Source: Cynocephalus volans (lineage: Eukaryota; Chordata; Mammalia; Dermoptera; Cynocephalidae). Taken from it: 64,000 nucleotides of DNA. The DNA is taken from positions 152,259,490 through 152,323,489 of the forward strand of contig NC_084462.1 in the NCBI RefSeq assembly GCF_027409185.1, read 5' to 3'. Under the pieces are notes generated by a model. That model saw only the letters and a list, made by a program, of their open reading frames with translations, was not told the origin of the DNA and did no database searches. Both the position numbers and the translations under genes were made by a program. Shown here in pieces: positions 20,080-31,260 of the stretch (its first letter is position 1; each line of letters opens with the position of its first letter).

Positions 20080-20400
20080 TAGGCAGGTGATTTCAACAAG
20101 ATCAAGATGTGGCTCGTGTCCTCAAGGAGTTTATAATCTATTTGGGAAGAAAAGGTCAGCACACATGAGACAGAGAAAAATGTGTCAGTGTGTCTACATA
20201 CTGTCTTATACACAAGGTATAGGTATCAGGAAAAAGAAAAATTAGCATTGTATGTGCTGGAGAGGTCAAGGAAAGTTTCATGGAAGAGGTGAGCCTTGGG
20301 GGATAGTTTGAGGTTTTTTTTAAGCAAAGAAGAGCAGATTCTGGGCCCTAGGGGAGGGATATGTTCTTGGGGATGCAGAAAGGAGAGTAAGAAAAATCCT
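20080..20400 (+). repeat. L2 fragment
   Basis: CTCGTGTCCTCAAGGAGTTT, ATAATCTATTTGGGAAGAAA, TTTCATGGAAGAGGTGAGCC and GAGCAGATTCTGGGCCC follow L2 3' order. Confidence 0.6.
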
Positions 20401-20880
20401 GAGATATCTTTCTCATCGCGTTCCTACCCAAGCAGCAACAGTTGAACCTCTCCTTCCTGCGAGGGAAGCCAGTAGTGGAGCTTCTAGTGAGCACTTAGAA
20501 AGTAGAAGATAAAGAAAGGAAGTAGAGTTTGATAAGAGAAGAACATGTTTAGAATGATTGTGGCAGTAGCTCCTAGCCTCTTTCTTAGTGAGTGAGTCTG
20601 TTTCAGTCCCTAGCTGATCTAGGCTTGACTTACAATAGTGCCGATTTCAAGCCTTCAGGGCATTTTTCTACATGCTTCCTGCTAATGTCCCCACCCTTAT
20701 TACTCCCACTGCTTGTTTTCCTTCCATTTGTTTAATGACTACCATCGAATCAAATTTTCCTATTAATTAAAACCCTTGGGATCTTGGAGCCTTACTCAAC
20801 TTTTTTCCCCCATATATGACATAATGATACATATTTTGTTCCAACGACTCTGGATCCCATTGCTACCTGTTTACTTTATT
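20401..20880. other. Intergenic, nothing recognised
   Basis: No supported gene or repeat apart from a short ATT repeat at the right edge. Confidence 0.4.
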
Positions 20881-20893
20881 ATTATTATTATTT

Positions 20894-20978
20894 GGTGGCT
20901 GGCCAGTACAGGGATCTGAACCTGTGATCCTTGGTGTTATAACACTGCACTAACCAGCTGAGCAACTGGCCAGCCCAG
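20894..20978 (-). mobile_element. t-SINE monomer, minus strand
   Basis: TGGTGGCTGGCCAGTACAGG, ATCCTTGGTGTTATAACACT and ACCAGCTGAGCAACTGGCCA. Preceded by (ATT)n, where the A-rich tail would lie. Confidence 0.82.
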
Positions 20979-21352
20979 GATAGGTCACCTGTTTAGCACA
21001 GTCAGGATGAATGTCACCATCAAGATGACTACTCTCAAGTAGTGTGAGTCAATTCAGCATACTCATCAATCTTCGTGACTTTTACTGTTTTAACAAAAAA
21101 GAGTTTTAATATATTTCTTTAATACTGGCAGCTGCCTTTGCTAGTCTGCTGCTGCTTAAGAAACTCCTAATGGTTAATGTCGGATCCCAGGATTCTGGCC
21201 ATAATGCTAAGAAAGGAAAGAGTGTAAGAGAAACTTGGCTTTTAGCTACTGTTTTACTCTGCAGGAACAGCAAAAAATAGGAGCAGGGATAATAACTTTT
21301 CTTTAGCAGCTGCTTGAGCAGACCTGACGTTTGGGCTGGAAAAATATATCAT

Positions 21353-21455
21353 GGGCTGGCTGGTTAGCTCAGTTGGTTACAGCACAATGTTATAACACCA
21401 AGGTCAAGGGTTTGGATCCCCATACTGGTCAGCTGCCAAAAGAAAAAAAAAGGGG
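21353..21455 (+). mobile_element. t-SINE monomer, + strand
   Basis: GGCTGGCTGGTTAGCTCAGT (A-box region intact), AACACCAAGGTCAAGGGTTT, GGATCCCCATACTGGTCAGC and an A-rich tail. It is very close to the sequence of a tRNA-Ile, but the anticodon arm is shortened (AATGTTATAACACC). Confidence 0.88.
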
Positions 21456-21639
21456 AATAAAATTTAAAAAGCAAAGTATATCAACTTACCCCAACTTAGA
21501 GAAATTATTTTTTAACCTTAAGAAAGTAACATATATACTGCACCACTGAGGAGGGTCTTCTGTTGTCCCATAGCAGGAAAACGCCAGACACCTTACAGTG
21601 CTAACACTGTAGACTTGGTGACTTATGAGAGGCACTGGC

Positions 21640-21850
21640 AGTAGTGGAAGATAATGATAATGATTGACACTTGTCTGGCAATTTACAGCACATTGCTGTA
21701 AACCTCATTTAATGCAAGCCTACGATAAAGGGGTTATTTTATAATGCATTCTACAGATGAGGAAACAGACTCTCTTAAGCAACAGTCAGTGAGTTGCAAT
21801 TGAAAATGAACCAGGTCTCTCTGAATCCCAAACCCACACCCTTCCCAGTA
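21640..21850 (+). repeat. MIR fragment
   Basis: GTAAACCTCATTTAATGCAA, TTCTACAGATGAGGAAACAG and AAGCAACAGTCAGTGAGTTG. Confidence 0.7.
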
Positions 21851-22095
21851 AACCAGAGGTTGTATTCCACTGTATGGCAATCAGTTGTGAGATGTTTCCC
21901 ACAATAATTTGCTATTTAAAAAAACTTAGATTTGAAGGTGATATACTTTAGAATCATATCAAAGTAGATAATGTCTTTCTTGTTTTCTCATCTTCAAATA
22001 TGGGGTTTTTTTGGCAGCTGGCTGGTAAGGGGCAAATGTACTTTTTGAGTGGGGAGAATGGTTCAAATTGCATCAAGCTACCTGGTTAATCATAC

Positions 22096-22484
22096 TGTAG
22101 TAGTTTGTTTCTGTTTCTTATAACATAAATACCTGAAACTGGGTGACTTATAAAGAAAAAAATTATTGCTTACAGTTTCAGAGGCTGGGAAGTCCAAAGT
22201 CTAGGGAAGACATCTGGTGAAGGCCTTGGTGGCAGCAACAGTGACCCAGGGATCTCACATGGCAGAAGATGGCAGAGCAGAGAAAGACTAACCTCTCATG
22301 TACTCTCCTTTTAAAGCCTTCAGAACCATGCCCCTGATCACCATTACTAATCCATTCCTTATGGCACGGTCCTACAATCTAATCACCTCTTTCAGGCCCC
22401 ACCTTTCAATTACTGTAATAGGATTTCTCATTCTCAACTGTTATAGTGGGGAATAAGTTTTGGGGGAACATTCAACCCAAGGCA
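22096..22484 (-). mobile_element. MaLR solo LTR, minus strand
   Basis: Starts TGTAGTAGTTTGTTTCTGTT. It carries GAGGCTGGGAAGTCCAAAGT, CCTTTTAAAGCCTTCAGAAC and GGCCCCACCTTTCAATTACT, the reverse of the LTR type at 7517 and 8288. CATAC flanks it (22091-22095 and 22485-22489). Confidence 0.88.
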
Positions 22485-22689
22485 CATACACATCAGTTTT
22501 ATTTGTGTAATAACACTAAAGACCAGGGTTGGTGGACACAGTAATAGGTGTTGTGATTGCAAGTTCTTGTCCCTCTTTACTTCCCTGCAAAAAAATTGGG
22601 TTTCACCATTAGTTTGATTATGAGTTCTCCCATGAGAGTGCTGCTTGTGTGAAAGTCATTCATTCTGAATATCTGCAGAAGACAACAGT

Positions 22690-22935
22690 GGAAAATGAGA
22701 ATGACTGTTAGTCCACCCGGGGTTTGAATTGTGGCTCCTCTACCTATTGTTGCCTCTGGCAAGTTACTTACCTTTGCTGTCCCTTAGTTTTCTCACTTTT
22801 GCAATAAGGAAAGTAATAGTATCTACCTCATAGAGCTGTTGTAAGAATTTTTTAAAAAAGGTAATGTATGTGAAGAGATTTAGTTCAGTGGTTGACACTT
22901 GGTACTTGCTTAAAACAGTGAGTGGAATATAGAAG
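22690..22935 (+). repeat. MIR
   Basis: GGTTTGAATTGTGGCTCCTC, GCAAGTTACTTACCTTTGCT, GTATCTACCTCATAGAGCTG and GTTGACACTTGGTACTTGCT. Confidence 0.8.
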
Positions 22936-22979
22936 TAGACTGCCCATATAAGAGAGAGCACGCAATAGGCACATTCAAA

Positions 22980-23110
22980 TCAAGAGCAATGAGTGTGCTA
23001 AGCTACAGGGGTTCACACAAAGTGCCTCTTCCCTTAAAGAACTCCCAGTCTCCTGGGAAAGACAGAAAAGTAAACAAATAACTATAATGCAATGTGACAG
23101 CGCTACAGCA
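22980..23110 (+). repeat. L2 fragment
   Basis: GGGTTCACACAAAGTGCCTC, GAACTCCCAGTCTCCTGGGA and AAGTAAACAAATAACTATAA match the L2 3' region. Confidence 0.5.
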
Positions 23111-23439
23111 GAAGTCTGTTTGTATTTGTCAAAGGATTTTTACTCAGCAGTGACCATGACATCCTGTTGTCGTGGATAGACATTAGTTTCTATCCCACTG
23201 GAGAATCACAGTGCATACTACATTCTCCTTGCAGTGGAAGGGAGTTAAGTAGAGTGTCCTTGGGTATCTGGATTTGGCGAGTCTTACTGCCAAAATCCAC
23301 AGCTTAAGGAAGAGAGATGTGTCTCCATTCTGTCTAAGAATTATTTTTTGTATGGTTTCAAGACCTTTTTACCCCATCCTCTTTCCAACCTCCAAATATA
23401 TCATGGCCTAGGGTAAGGGTACAGAAACTGTGAATTACT

Positions 23440-24885
23440 GTTTTGCTAATTAAAGTCAATCAAAACAGATTTTTAAAACATCTGCAGAGAATATTGGCAA
23501 AACCTTGAGTAGCACAAAATAAGAAAGGGCATCATCATGAAAGAGCATAAAATGAACGTCAATCAAATGGAAAAAAAAAATCAAAGTTGAATGTATTATA
23601 CCTGACCAGGATAAATTCCAAATGGATATAATATGTATTTATTTTTATTATTATTTTTTATTTTTATTTTTTATTTTTTTTAAATTTCCTTTTGTCGATA
23701 TACATTGTGGCTGATTATTGCTCCCCATCACCAAAACCTCCCTCCCCCCTTCCTCCCTCCCTCCCCCGCAACAATGTCCTTTCTGTTTGCTTGTAGTATC
23801 AACTTCAAGTTGGATATAATATTTAAATGTATAAAATGAAACCATTTTAGTTTTAGAAGAAACTAAAAGAAAGCTATTCACTTTAAAGTAGGGAAGGCCT
23901 TTCTAATGATGATATTATATCCAGAACATTCTCTGAATAAAGATCGATGTATTCAATCACATAATATCAAAATTTTCTACATGGAGAAAAAAAAAATAAG
24001 AAAAGTCAAAAGACAAATGATAAACTGGATAGAAATATTTCCAGTTCTATTACAAACCAAAGACTAATTTTCCTAAAATATAATGAGCTCTTATAAATCA
24101 GAAAGCAAAAGATCAACAATGCAGTAGAAAAATGGGAAAAAATATGAATAGACAGGGCCTGGAGGAGGAAGAATAAATGGCTCCCAGGCACATAAAAATG
24201 GGTCAGCCTCACTCACAACAGAAGAAACTCAAATTAAAGCTATACTGAGATATCAATTTTCATTTATCAAATTACGAAAGATCAAAAAATCTGACATGTT
24301 CCATTGATGAAAGTGTTCTGTATCAGCCATTTTCAGATCCTGCTAGTGGGAGTATAAATTGGTGCAACAACTAGGGAGAGCAATTTGACGTTAACTCTAC
24401 TTTCAGGAATTTATGCTTCAGAGAGATATTCGCCAAATGTGCAAAAATGAAATATATAATGATATTATCCATATAGCAGTGTTTTTAAAGCAAAACATTA
24501 TGAGCCAACTAAATGCCCATCCATAGGCATTAAATAAATTGTGGCACATCCATACAGTATAATACAATGCAGTGAAAAAAAGGATGAAGCTCTTTATGTA
24601 CTAATGTAATAATCTTCAATAAATATTGTTAAGCAAAAAAAGCCAAGGTATAGAACAGTGTGTATAGCATGCTATACTTTGTGTACAAAAAGGAAGGAAG
24701 TATATATACTATATATATAATATTTTCCCTTGTATATCCATAAAATATCTGGATGGCTGGGGTCAGTGAGGAGGGTGTCATACTGTATATCTTTTGTGTA
24801 TGTTTTTATTGACAATTGAACTATGTGAAGATATTACTTATAAAAACTTAAGTGAAATTAAAAACAAGCAAAAAATTATAAAACA
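23440..24885 (+). mobile_element. Old L1 (L1M-type) 3' part, split by a younger L1
   Basis: Decayed ORF2 end and 3' UTR: ATAAATTCCAAATGGATA, AAATGAAACCATTTTAGTTT, TGCTAGTGGGAGTATAAATT, TGGCACATCCATACAGTATA, ACAGTGTGTATAGCATGCTA and AACTATGTGAAGATATTACT. No frame survives. A TA-rich simple repeat follows it (24885-24912). Confidence 0.75.
23635..23810 (-). mobile_element. Short 5'-truncated L1 3' UTR, minus strand
   Basis: A T/A-rich tail, then TTGTCGATATACATTGTGGC, CCCATCACCAAAACCTCCCT, CAACAATGTCCTTTCTGTTT and GTATCAACTTCAAG. It is the same sequence as the 3' end of the L1 at 37928. The 12-bp duplication TGGATATAATAT (23623-23634 and 23811-23822) marks it as a real insertion. Confidence 0.9.
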
Positions 24886-25163
24886 TATATATATATTATA
24901 TATATATATATAATGACCAAGATTCTAAACTCGTATGTGTCTGTTCCACTTATTCCTCCTCTTTGATTCTTAACATAATTTGGTTTTATTTAGGCATCTA
25001 TCCCTCCCAATATATCCCCTGTGCCTCAATCCACATCTGAGACTGACTAGTGTAAAGGTAATTCTATTCCCCTGGCCAGTAATTGGTTCAGGAACCTTGG
25101 CCAGAATGAATTGGTGAATGGTAATGCCCTAAGAATAGGGGTTGGCTCAAGAATAGGCATGTA

Positions 25164-25265
25164 TGCCTGGCTGGTTAGTTCAGTTGGTTAGAGTGTGACG
25201 TTATAACACCAAGGTCAAGGGTTTGGACCCCCGTACCAGCCAGCTGCCAAAAAATAAAACAAACA
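25164..25265 (+). mobile_element. t-SINE monomer, + strand
   Basis: GCCTGGCTGGTTAGTTCAGT, GAGTGTGACGTTATAACACC, GGTTTGGACCCCCGTACCAG, CAGCTGCC and an AAAATAAAACAAAC tail. Confidence 0.88.
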
Positions 25266-25379
25266 AAAAGACAAAAAGTGAACAGGCATGTAACCAAAGT
25301 ATTCTGGAGATTCTTGGGAAAGAAATTTCCTTGCTCTTAGGTGAACTTCCAATTGATGGCATCTCTATGTGAAACCAGT

Positions 25380-25800
25380 GGTAATGAACGAGTCCTGTGG
25401 GATTCTCCTCCACCAGGGGAATCCCTGACCTATGTGGGTCCAAGTGGTTGCTGCTATAGGATTGCCAATCACACATGCCACACAGAACTTAAAGGAAAGT
25501 CCTTTTATTTTGGAAGACATTGACGAGGGAGACAGAAGGTAAAGTCCCAACTGCCTTCCCGATAGACTGAGGCTGGGGTAAATGTACTGTGGAGACAGAA
25601 TGTCTTTGTATGATGGACAGCTGCTTCCTGCTTTGAGAAATGTATCTGCGAGACAAGGTGTCTGCTTTCAATACAATCTTAGTTAATCATTAGCTATAAA
25701 GGAGAAACAAAGTTAGTTCTATCGTGTATACACAAGTGTAGGGGGTTTTCTATGTTTATACCAGTAACAGCTATAGCCATTTTCCCTACATGAGGAAAGC
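25380..25800 (-). mobile_element. Possible retroviral LTR, minus strand
   Basis: The reverse complement has CCAAAATAAAAGGACTTTCC (poly(A) signal region), CACTTGGACCCACATAGGTC and CCCTGGTGGAGGAGAATCCC, which read like the R-U5 end of an LTR. I could not fix the termini or find a target duplication, so this call is tentative. Confidence 0.4.
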
Positions 25801-25869
25801 AGCCCAAGGTCAAAGCCAACACAGAAGTAGTCATCTCAGGTTATTACAGAGAGATAGATACAGAGCCAC

Positions 25870-26640
25870 TAAATTAAATTGCCCCTGAAGCCTGCCTACC
25901 TCCTGGAATTCCAGTTATATGAAGCAATACTTTTCCTTATTGTCTACATGAGTTTGAATAGAGTTTTGTTACTTGAGGCTGCTTGCTAGTTCCCATGTAG
26001 TCCAGAGAATGTTTCCAAGAATATGAGTGAAACACATGGGTAAGTCAGAAGGAAAAATGTCTCCGAAGTTTCTCAGACTTAGAAAACTGCCAAAGCACAT
26101 GGCACATGTTGACCTAAAAACTTTCCAAATCAGGCTCTAAACTCCAATTAGAATTTGGTCCAGAAGTCGGGGTGGGTTTGGGGCGGGGAGTGGAGAGACT
26201 GAGAATAAAAGATATCACACATTAACAGTGATTGTGATTGGGTACTGGGTCCATTAGCTAAGTTTTATCTTTCTTTTCTATATTTTCTCAGATAAAAAAT
26301 ATGAGTATATTATTTTTAGGATGAAAAACTAAATACTAGCCAAGAGGCCAATGGGATGCAAAATGGTAGAGGCTGACACAAGCAAACTCTCAATAAATTA
26401 ATGTCAGGTTTTCAAAATACAAGCTTGAAGGTTAAATAAATATATAAATAAATGCTTATAAAAAGCTCTTCATAAATTAGAGATTAGAAAGTTTAAGAAT
26501 TCCTAATAAACCTGAGGCTATTAAGAGTAGGGGATTTAAAATAAAACCTGGAAAACAAATTTAGATTATAGCTGTAATGTTTAAAGCCAAGCTCATTTTT
26601 CTGTTCCTGAGACAATTCTCACAAATAATTTTCAGGTGTC
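25870..26640. other. Intergenic, unassigned
   Basis: AT-rich sequence with no supported gene. Parts may be old L1 but nothing is diagnostic. Confidence 0.4.
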
Positions 26641-26789
26641 GTATGTCTAACCGCTGCTCATGAGGAGTTTATTTTCATCTTTTAGTAATCCCACAGGCTG
26701 AGGGTCACTACATGATTCAAGTAGGGAGACTGTAGTATCTTCTGGATCAAAAATAATCCTGAAAGTGGATGATGGAACTTTTTTTCCTT

Positions 26790-27040
26790 TCTTAATTTGC
26801 TGACAAACTTTGAGGAGCAGAAGGAAGATGAGGATTCCATAAAGAAGACTCAAGTCTAGGGTGATCAGAGAAGTAAGGAAACCAGGAAGAGTAAGCAATG
26901 ACCCAGAAGCAGAGATTAAATAAAACAGGTACTGGAAAGTGCCAGCTGGATTTGGCAACTAAGAAACCACTGGTGACTTGGGCAAGAGCAGTGATGAGAG
27001 TTATATTCAAGGCAGGTGAGGAACATTGTTTCACTCAAAA
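26790..27040 (-). repeat. L2 reverse-transcriptase-region remnant, minus strand
   Basis: The reverse complement reads ACCAGTGGTTTCTTAGTTGC, CAAATCCAGCTGGCACTTTC and CTCTTCCTGGTTTCCTTACT, in the order of the L2 ORF2 region. Two overlapping minus frames (26647-26958 and 26792-27034) look like a membrane protein but fall largely in this repeat, so I do not call a gene. Confidence 0.6.
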
Positions 27041-27732
27041 AACTTGGCTGTGAAGGAGAGGGAAAAAAGGGTGAAAGCAACAGCAGACTTAAGGATGAGA
27101 GTGCCTATTTATAGGCTGAAGGCAAGTGCCAGCAGAAAGAGATAGGAGAATGCATGTGGAGCCAGAGCGACCAAAGTTAACGTAAGAGTAGGTTTTGGAG
27201 ATGACAAGTGTTGGGGTCCAGAGCATGGGTGGAGTGATTCATTAGGCAGAACAACAGCTCTTCCACTAAGAAAAGAAGGAAAAAAGGGAAGGAAGAATGA
27301 ATGCATATGTATATAAATGTAGAAGCAGGAGGGCTGGAAATGGAGGAATTACAGTCTGATATCCTCTGTTTTCCGTGGGTGAGGGTGGGATGGGGTGTCT
27401 TGAGAACACTGATGAAATTTTAAAAATCATTAAGAGAGATGCAAGAAATACTGAATAAGAATCAAAAGTCCAGGTAACAGTTGAGTTTAGAACCTGGAAA
27501 GTCAGCCTGTGTGTTGGAGGCAGAGAAAGCAGATCCATCCAGTGTCATGATTTTGGCTGATGGCAAGGTTGTGGGGGAAGACGTGAAAATGGGTAGCCAT
27601 GGAATGAGTGAATTGCAAAACTATGAGATCTAAACTGGACGAGGAAAGGAGGGGAGGAAAAATGGTGGTGGTGGTGATGGTAGGGGGCCCAGGAGAAAGA
27701 AGGAAGAAATAAAAAAAAAAAAGGGTGAAGGA
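27041..27732. other. Intergenic, unassigned, purine-rich
   Basis: G/A-rich on the + strand, so long minus frames are open by composition alone. No gene supported. Confidence 0.4.
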
Positions 27733-28025
27733 CAGTGGTTCTCAATACTAGTTTGCAGAAGAATACAGGAACTTGTTAAAATGGAGATCTTGGACCGGCC
27801 CCGTGGCTCACTTGGGAGAGTGCGGCGCTACCCAAGGCCGCAGGTTTGGATCCTAATTAGGGATGGCCGGTGCGCTCCCCGGCTGAGCGTGGCAGACAAA
27901 CCCGTGCTGAGGGTTGTGATTCCCTTACCGGTCAAAAAAAATGCAGATCTTTGGGCTGCATGTGAGAGATTTCAATTTAGCAAGTCTTGGCTAGAACCTA
28001 GGAATCTGAATTATTTTTCCAAGTT
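27733..28025 (+). mobile_element. MER5A-like MITE, split by a t-SINE
   Basis: Starts CAGTGGTTCTCAATACTAGT and resumes after the SINE with GATCTTTGGGCTGCATGTGA and AGGAATCTGAATTATTTTTC. Typical MER5A order. Confidence 0.75.
27792..27941 (+). mobile_element. t-SINE dimer, + strand, diverged
   Basis: GGACCGGCCCCGTGGCTCAC, GCCGCAGGTTTGGATCC, ATGGCCGGTGCGCTCCCCGG, TCCCTTACCGGTCAAAAAAA. Flanked by ATGGAGATCTT (27781-27791) and ATGCAGATCTT (27942-27952), an 11-bp duplication with one mismatch. The first unit has a deletion in the anticodon arm. Confidence 0.9.
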
Positions 28026-28425
28026 ATTAACTACTTTTAAAAATGGGTAACATTGTGAATGACATAAAAGTCAAGTACAAAGGATATACAATAAAAAGTT
28101 AAGTTTTTCTCTGGCGACTCCTGCCATTTTCTCAGATGTCCTGTTAGAGACATTCAATACACAGATAATCACAAATAATATATTCTTTTTTCTCTATTCA
28201 AATAACAGCAGATGACACATACTGTTCTATACTTTTTTTTCACTTAGCCATATAGCTCAAAGATAATTCCTTATCAGTTCATTAAAAGCTACTTCAACAT
28301 TCTGTTGGCTACTCAGAATTATATCTTTTAATATCAAAAGAGAAAAAAATAGGTGTTTATACTAAATCCCTAATTTAGGGATTCCCAGCACTGGAGGATT
28401 TTTTTCAATACACTGTGTATAGATG

Positions 28426-28825
28426 TGTTGTCGACCAGAACCCCAAGGGGAGACAGTGGGAAATGAAGAGACACACTTTATGGGATCAGAAGGACCTTAC
28501 AGGATGCTGACCTGTAAGACATCCTAGTTTATTTTAGGTTCCTTTTTATAGTAAAAATAACAAATTGTACTGATTAAATCAGTTATGTCTGGTACCAAGC
28601 TATTTATATAGCACATTTTCAGCTACCAGGGCACTTGAAGATTCATAGCTAACTACTTGTCAAGAACATAAGTTTTTCATCTACAAAGCTTCCAGGGTTC
28701 TGGGTTCAATCAAAGGTCAGACCTCAAGGGGAGGGAGAAGGGGGAAGTAGGCAAAAAGGATGCCAGCCTTGCCCGCTTCCCTTGAATAGAAAGGACTTTG
28801 TCAGCTTGCTATTCAGCACTTCACA
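28426..28825 (-). mobile_element. Solo LTR, 6-bp duplication (class II-like)
   Basis: Exactly 400 bases from TGTTGTCGACC to GCACTTCACA, with TG...CA ends, flanked by TAGATG (28420-28425 and 28826-28831). A 6-bp duplication is typical of class II (ERVK-like) elements. The reverse complement carries CATAAAGTGTGTCTCTTCAT and CCCTTGGGGTTCTGGTCGAC, like an R-U5 end, which gives the minus orientation. No internal sequence is present. Confidence 0.75.
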
Positions 28826-28884
28826 TAGATGTATCATAACTCAGAATTCTTTGTTTTTAATAGATGATTGTGATCTGGATGGAT

Positions 28885-28983
28885 TTTTTTTCCTTGGTGG
28901 CTGGCTGGTATGGGGATCCCAACCCCTGATCTTGTTGTCATAACACCATACTCTCTAACCAACTGAGCTAACTGGTCAGTCCC
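28885..28983 (-). mobile_element. t-SINE monomer, minus strand
   Basis: TTTCCTTGGTGGCTGGCTGG, TATGGGGATCCCAACCCCTG, AACCAACTGAGCTAACTGGT. Confidence 0.85.
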
Positions 28984-29277
28984 CTATTTGAGAGATTTTA
29001 TCCTGAATATATCACTCCTCTGGGACATATATAAATACAGACTATTTATGCATAATTAGAAAATGGTTATGTATATGAACAGCTGCTGAATCCTAGTGAC
29101 AATAGGCCAGGCAAAACAAAAAACAAAAATCCCACCAAAATTCAAAAACCCAAACCATATTAACAAGCAAAACTAGTAAGAAATACTTATTAGTACTGTC
29201 AAGGTTTCCAAAAAGAAAGCTGTGAAAAGTCTCCAAGGGAAAGATCTTTTTATTACATCATTGGAATGTTCATTTTT

Positions 29278-29611
29278 TTTTTTTTTTTTTGTCGTTTTTT
29301 CGTGACCGGCACTCAGCCAGTGAGTGCACTGATCAACCTATATAGGATCCGAACCCGCGGCGGGAGCGCTGCCGCGCTCCCAGCACAGCACTCTACCAAG
29401 TGCGCCACGGCTCGGCCCAAGTGAAGGCTGATCTGCCAACTCTAGTTGGCTGTTATTTTATTTTATTTTATTTTTTTGTCTTTTTTTTTTTCGTGACCGG
29501 CACTCAGGCAGTGAGTGCACCAGTCATTCCTATGTAGGATCCGAACCCGCGGCGGGAGCGTCGCTGCACTCCCAGTGCAGCACTCTACCCAGTGCGCCAC
29601 GGGCTCGGCCC
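29278..29611 (-). mobile_element. Two t-SINEs in tandem inside one target duplication
   Basis: Two GC-variant t-SINEs (29278-29418 and 29475-29611), both minus strand, are separated by about 56 bases (AAGTGAAGGCTGATCTGCCA..., then an (ATTTT)n-like tail). One perfect 16-bp duplication, TGGAATGTTCATTTTT (29262-29277 and 29612-29627), encloses the whole block. I see no separate duplication around either SINE. Each has GTGACCGGCACTCAG, TAGGATCCGAACCCGCGGCG and GTGCGCCACGG. Confidence 0.9.
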
Positions 29612-29627
29612 TGGAATGTTCATTTTT

Positions 29628-30769
29628 GCCATTAGAAAAAAAGCTCCAGCCATCGGAACTAAATGTAACGAGTCCGCAACATTGAATTTCCCAGGATTCT
29701 TCAATTCTGCTTGGATTCCTTGACTTGGGGCTAGGACTCATTTAGAAAGTAGCAGAAGGTGAACTGAAACAGAGGTTTACAAGCACTACCTTCCCACCAA
29801 GGAATGTTCCTGGTCCTCCTTTGCAGAAGAGCCAGACATCCAGCCTCTAGAGGCGACAACTCTCTCAGGTGCTCCAGATGACACTGGTAGCTATAAATGG
29901 GGGAATGGGATAGGTGAGCTCTTCAGAGAATCACCCAGCCACATCATTCAGCCCAACATGTCCTACTAGAATTTTACTACCCTGGCTGAAGCAGAAAGTA
30001 AATTAGCTCTTTAATACATTATAGTTAAACACATTAGACATCAAAGTGACATAGAAAAGTCTTTTAATGTCAAAAGATGGAAATCAATGTGTGTGTATAC
30101 GGTTTCTAACTTAGGGATTCCCAATATCTGGGGAGTTTTGCAATATCCCATATCCTTCCCCTTTCCTTTGCCCTGCCCCAAACATGTTGCGTGTGAATTT
30201 AAAACTGAATTGCTTTTTTGAGAAATTACAGAACATACTCTCAGGATGACACAAAACCATAACAAGAATTACTGAACTAGTGTTAATTAAAAAATATTTT
30301 AAGGTACTCATCATATGGAATCTACATTTATAAAAAAAGAGTAGATTGAAATTTCAAAGAAGGATCATCTCCTAGGTAGTAAGAAAACCTTTTATTTTTA
30401 CATATTTAGCTCCATATCCAGATACTGGTATTTTATAATTATATTATATAAGATATCTCCCCCCACTCTCCTTTGACACTCATTCTCCTGGTGTGATATA
30501 ATGTAGCAAGTGCTAAAAAATGAGCCAGAGGAAGAATTCTAGGGCACTTCCCTTCACTTCTAAATTCCCTTCACCTCCATTTCATGTTTTTTTTCCTTCC
30601 TTGAACTATCTTCTAAGCTGGTGAAATGCTTTTAAACGTCGAGGAGTTACCAAATGAATGCTAAAACAGATTAAAATCTCTAATTGAAAAGTCACTGGTT
30701 TCTGTGCTTTATTTATTTGACTTATATGAACTGAGTGTTAATTGATCTTAACAGCTTTCTGCTAGGCAC
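29628..30769. other. Intergenic, unassigned
   Basis: No supported gene. The minus frames at 30041-30314 overlap each other in different phases and show no domain. Confidence 0.4.
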
Positions 30770-31260
30770 TGTGAGACATGCTGAGAAATGCCTTGCCCTC
30801 AAGGAATGTACCGTTTACCTGGAGGGGTAAAAAGTATCACACAATTAAGGACTAAATGAGGGGAACAACATTCTAGGCTGTTGAAAAAATAGATGAATGC
30901 CTTTGTAGTCAGTGGATTTCAGTAGGCTGGTGGAGGAATAAGGTTTTCTAGGTAAGACACATGGTGTCAGTAAGAGCACAGAGGCAGAAATTAATAAATG
31001 GGTGAACTGATAAATAAATAAATAGGTTGATATTCACCAATAAAAAGGGTTTATGCTGGGGAGGAGTGGCAGTTAAGTTAGAGAAAATAGTGATTCAGGT
31101 TGTGGAGGACCTTGAATGCCCAGCTAAGGAGTATGCCTTTAGTCCTGTAGGCAATTGAAGGGAATTAAAGACTTTTAAGAAAAGTGGATTAGGGAAATTA
31201 ATTTGTTGGTGGAAGGCAGAATAGTTTTGAAGGGGAGAGACTGGTGGCAATAGGAGGTCA
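30770..31260 (+). repeat. L2 fragment
   Basis: AGGCACTGTGAGACATGCTG, TTGCCCTCAAGGAATGTACC, TAAGAGCACAGAGGCAGAAA and GGAGGACCTTGAATGCCCAG follow the L2 3' end. Confidence 0.6.

Noticed and set aside
21353..21430. Possible functional tRNA-Ile gene
   Set aside because: Close to tRNA-Ile but with a shortened anticodon arm, mismatched acceptor stem and A-rich tail; it is a t-SINE. The same applies to the copies at 1246 and 25164.
26647..26958. 103-codon minus frame resembling a small membrane protein
   Set aside because: It opens at TTG directly after a stop, and most of it matches an L2 reverse-transcriptase-region remnant.
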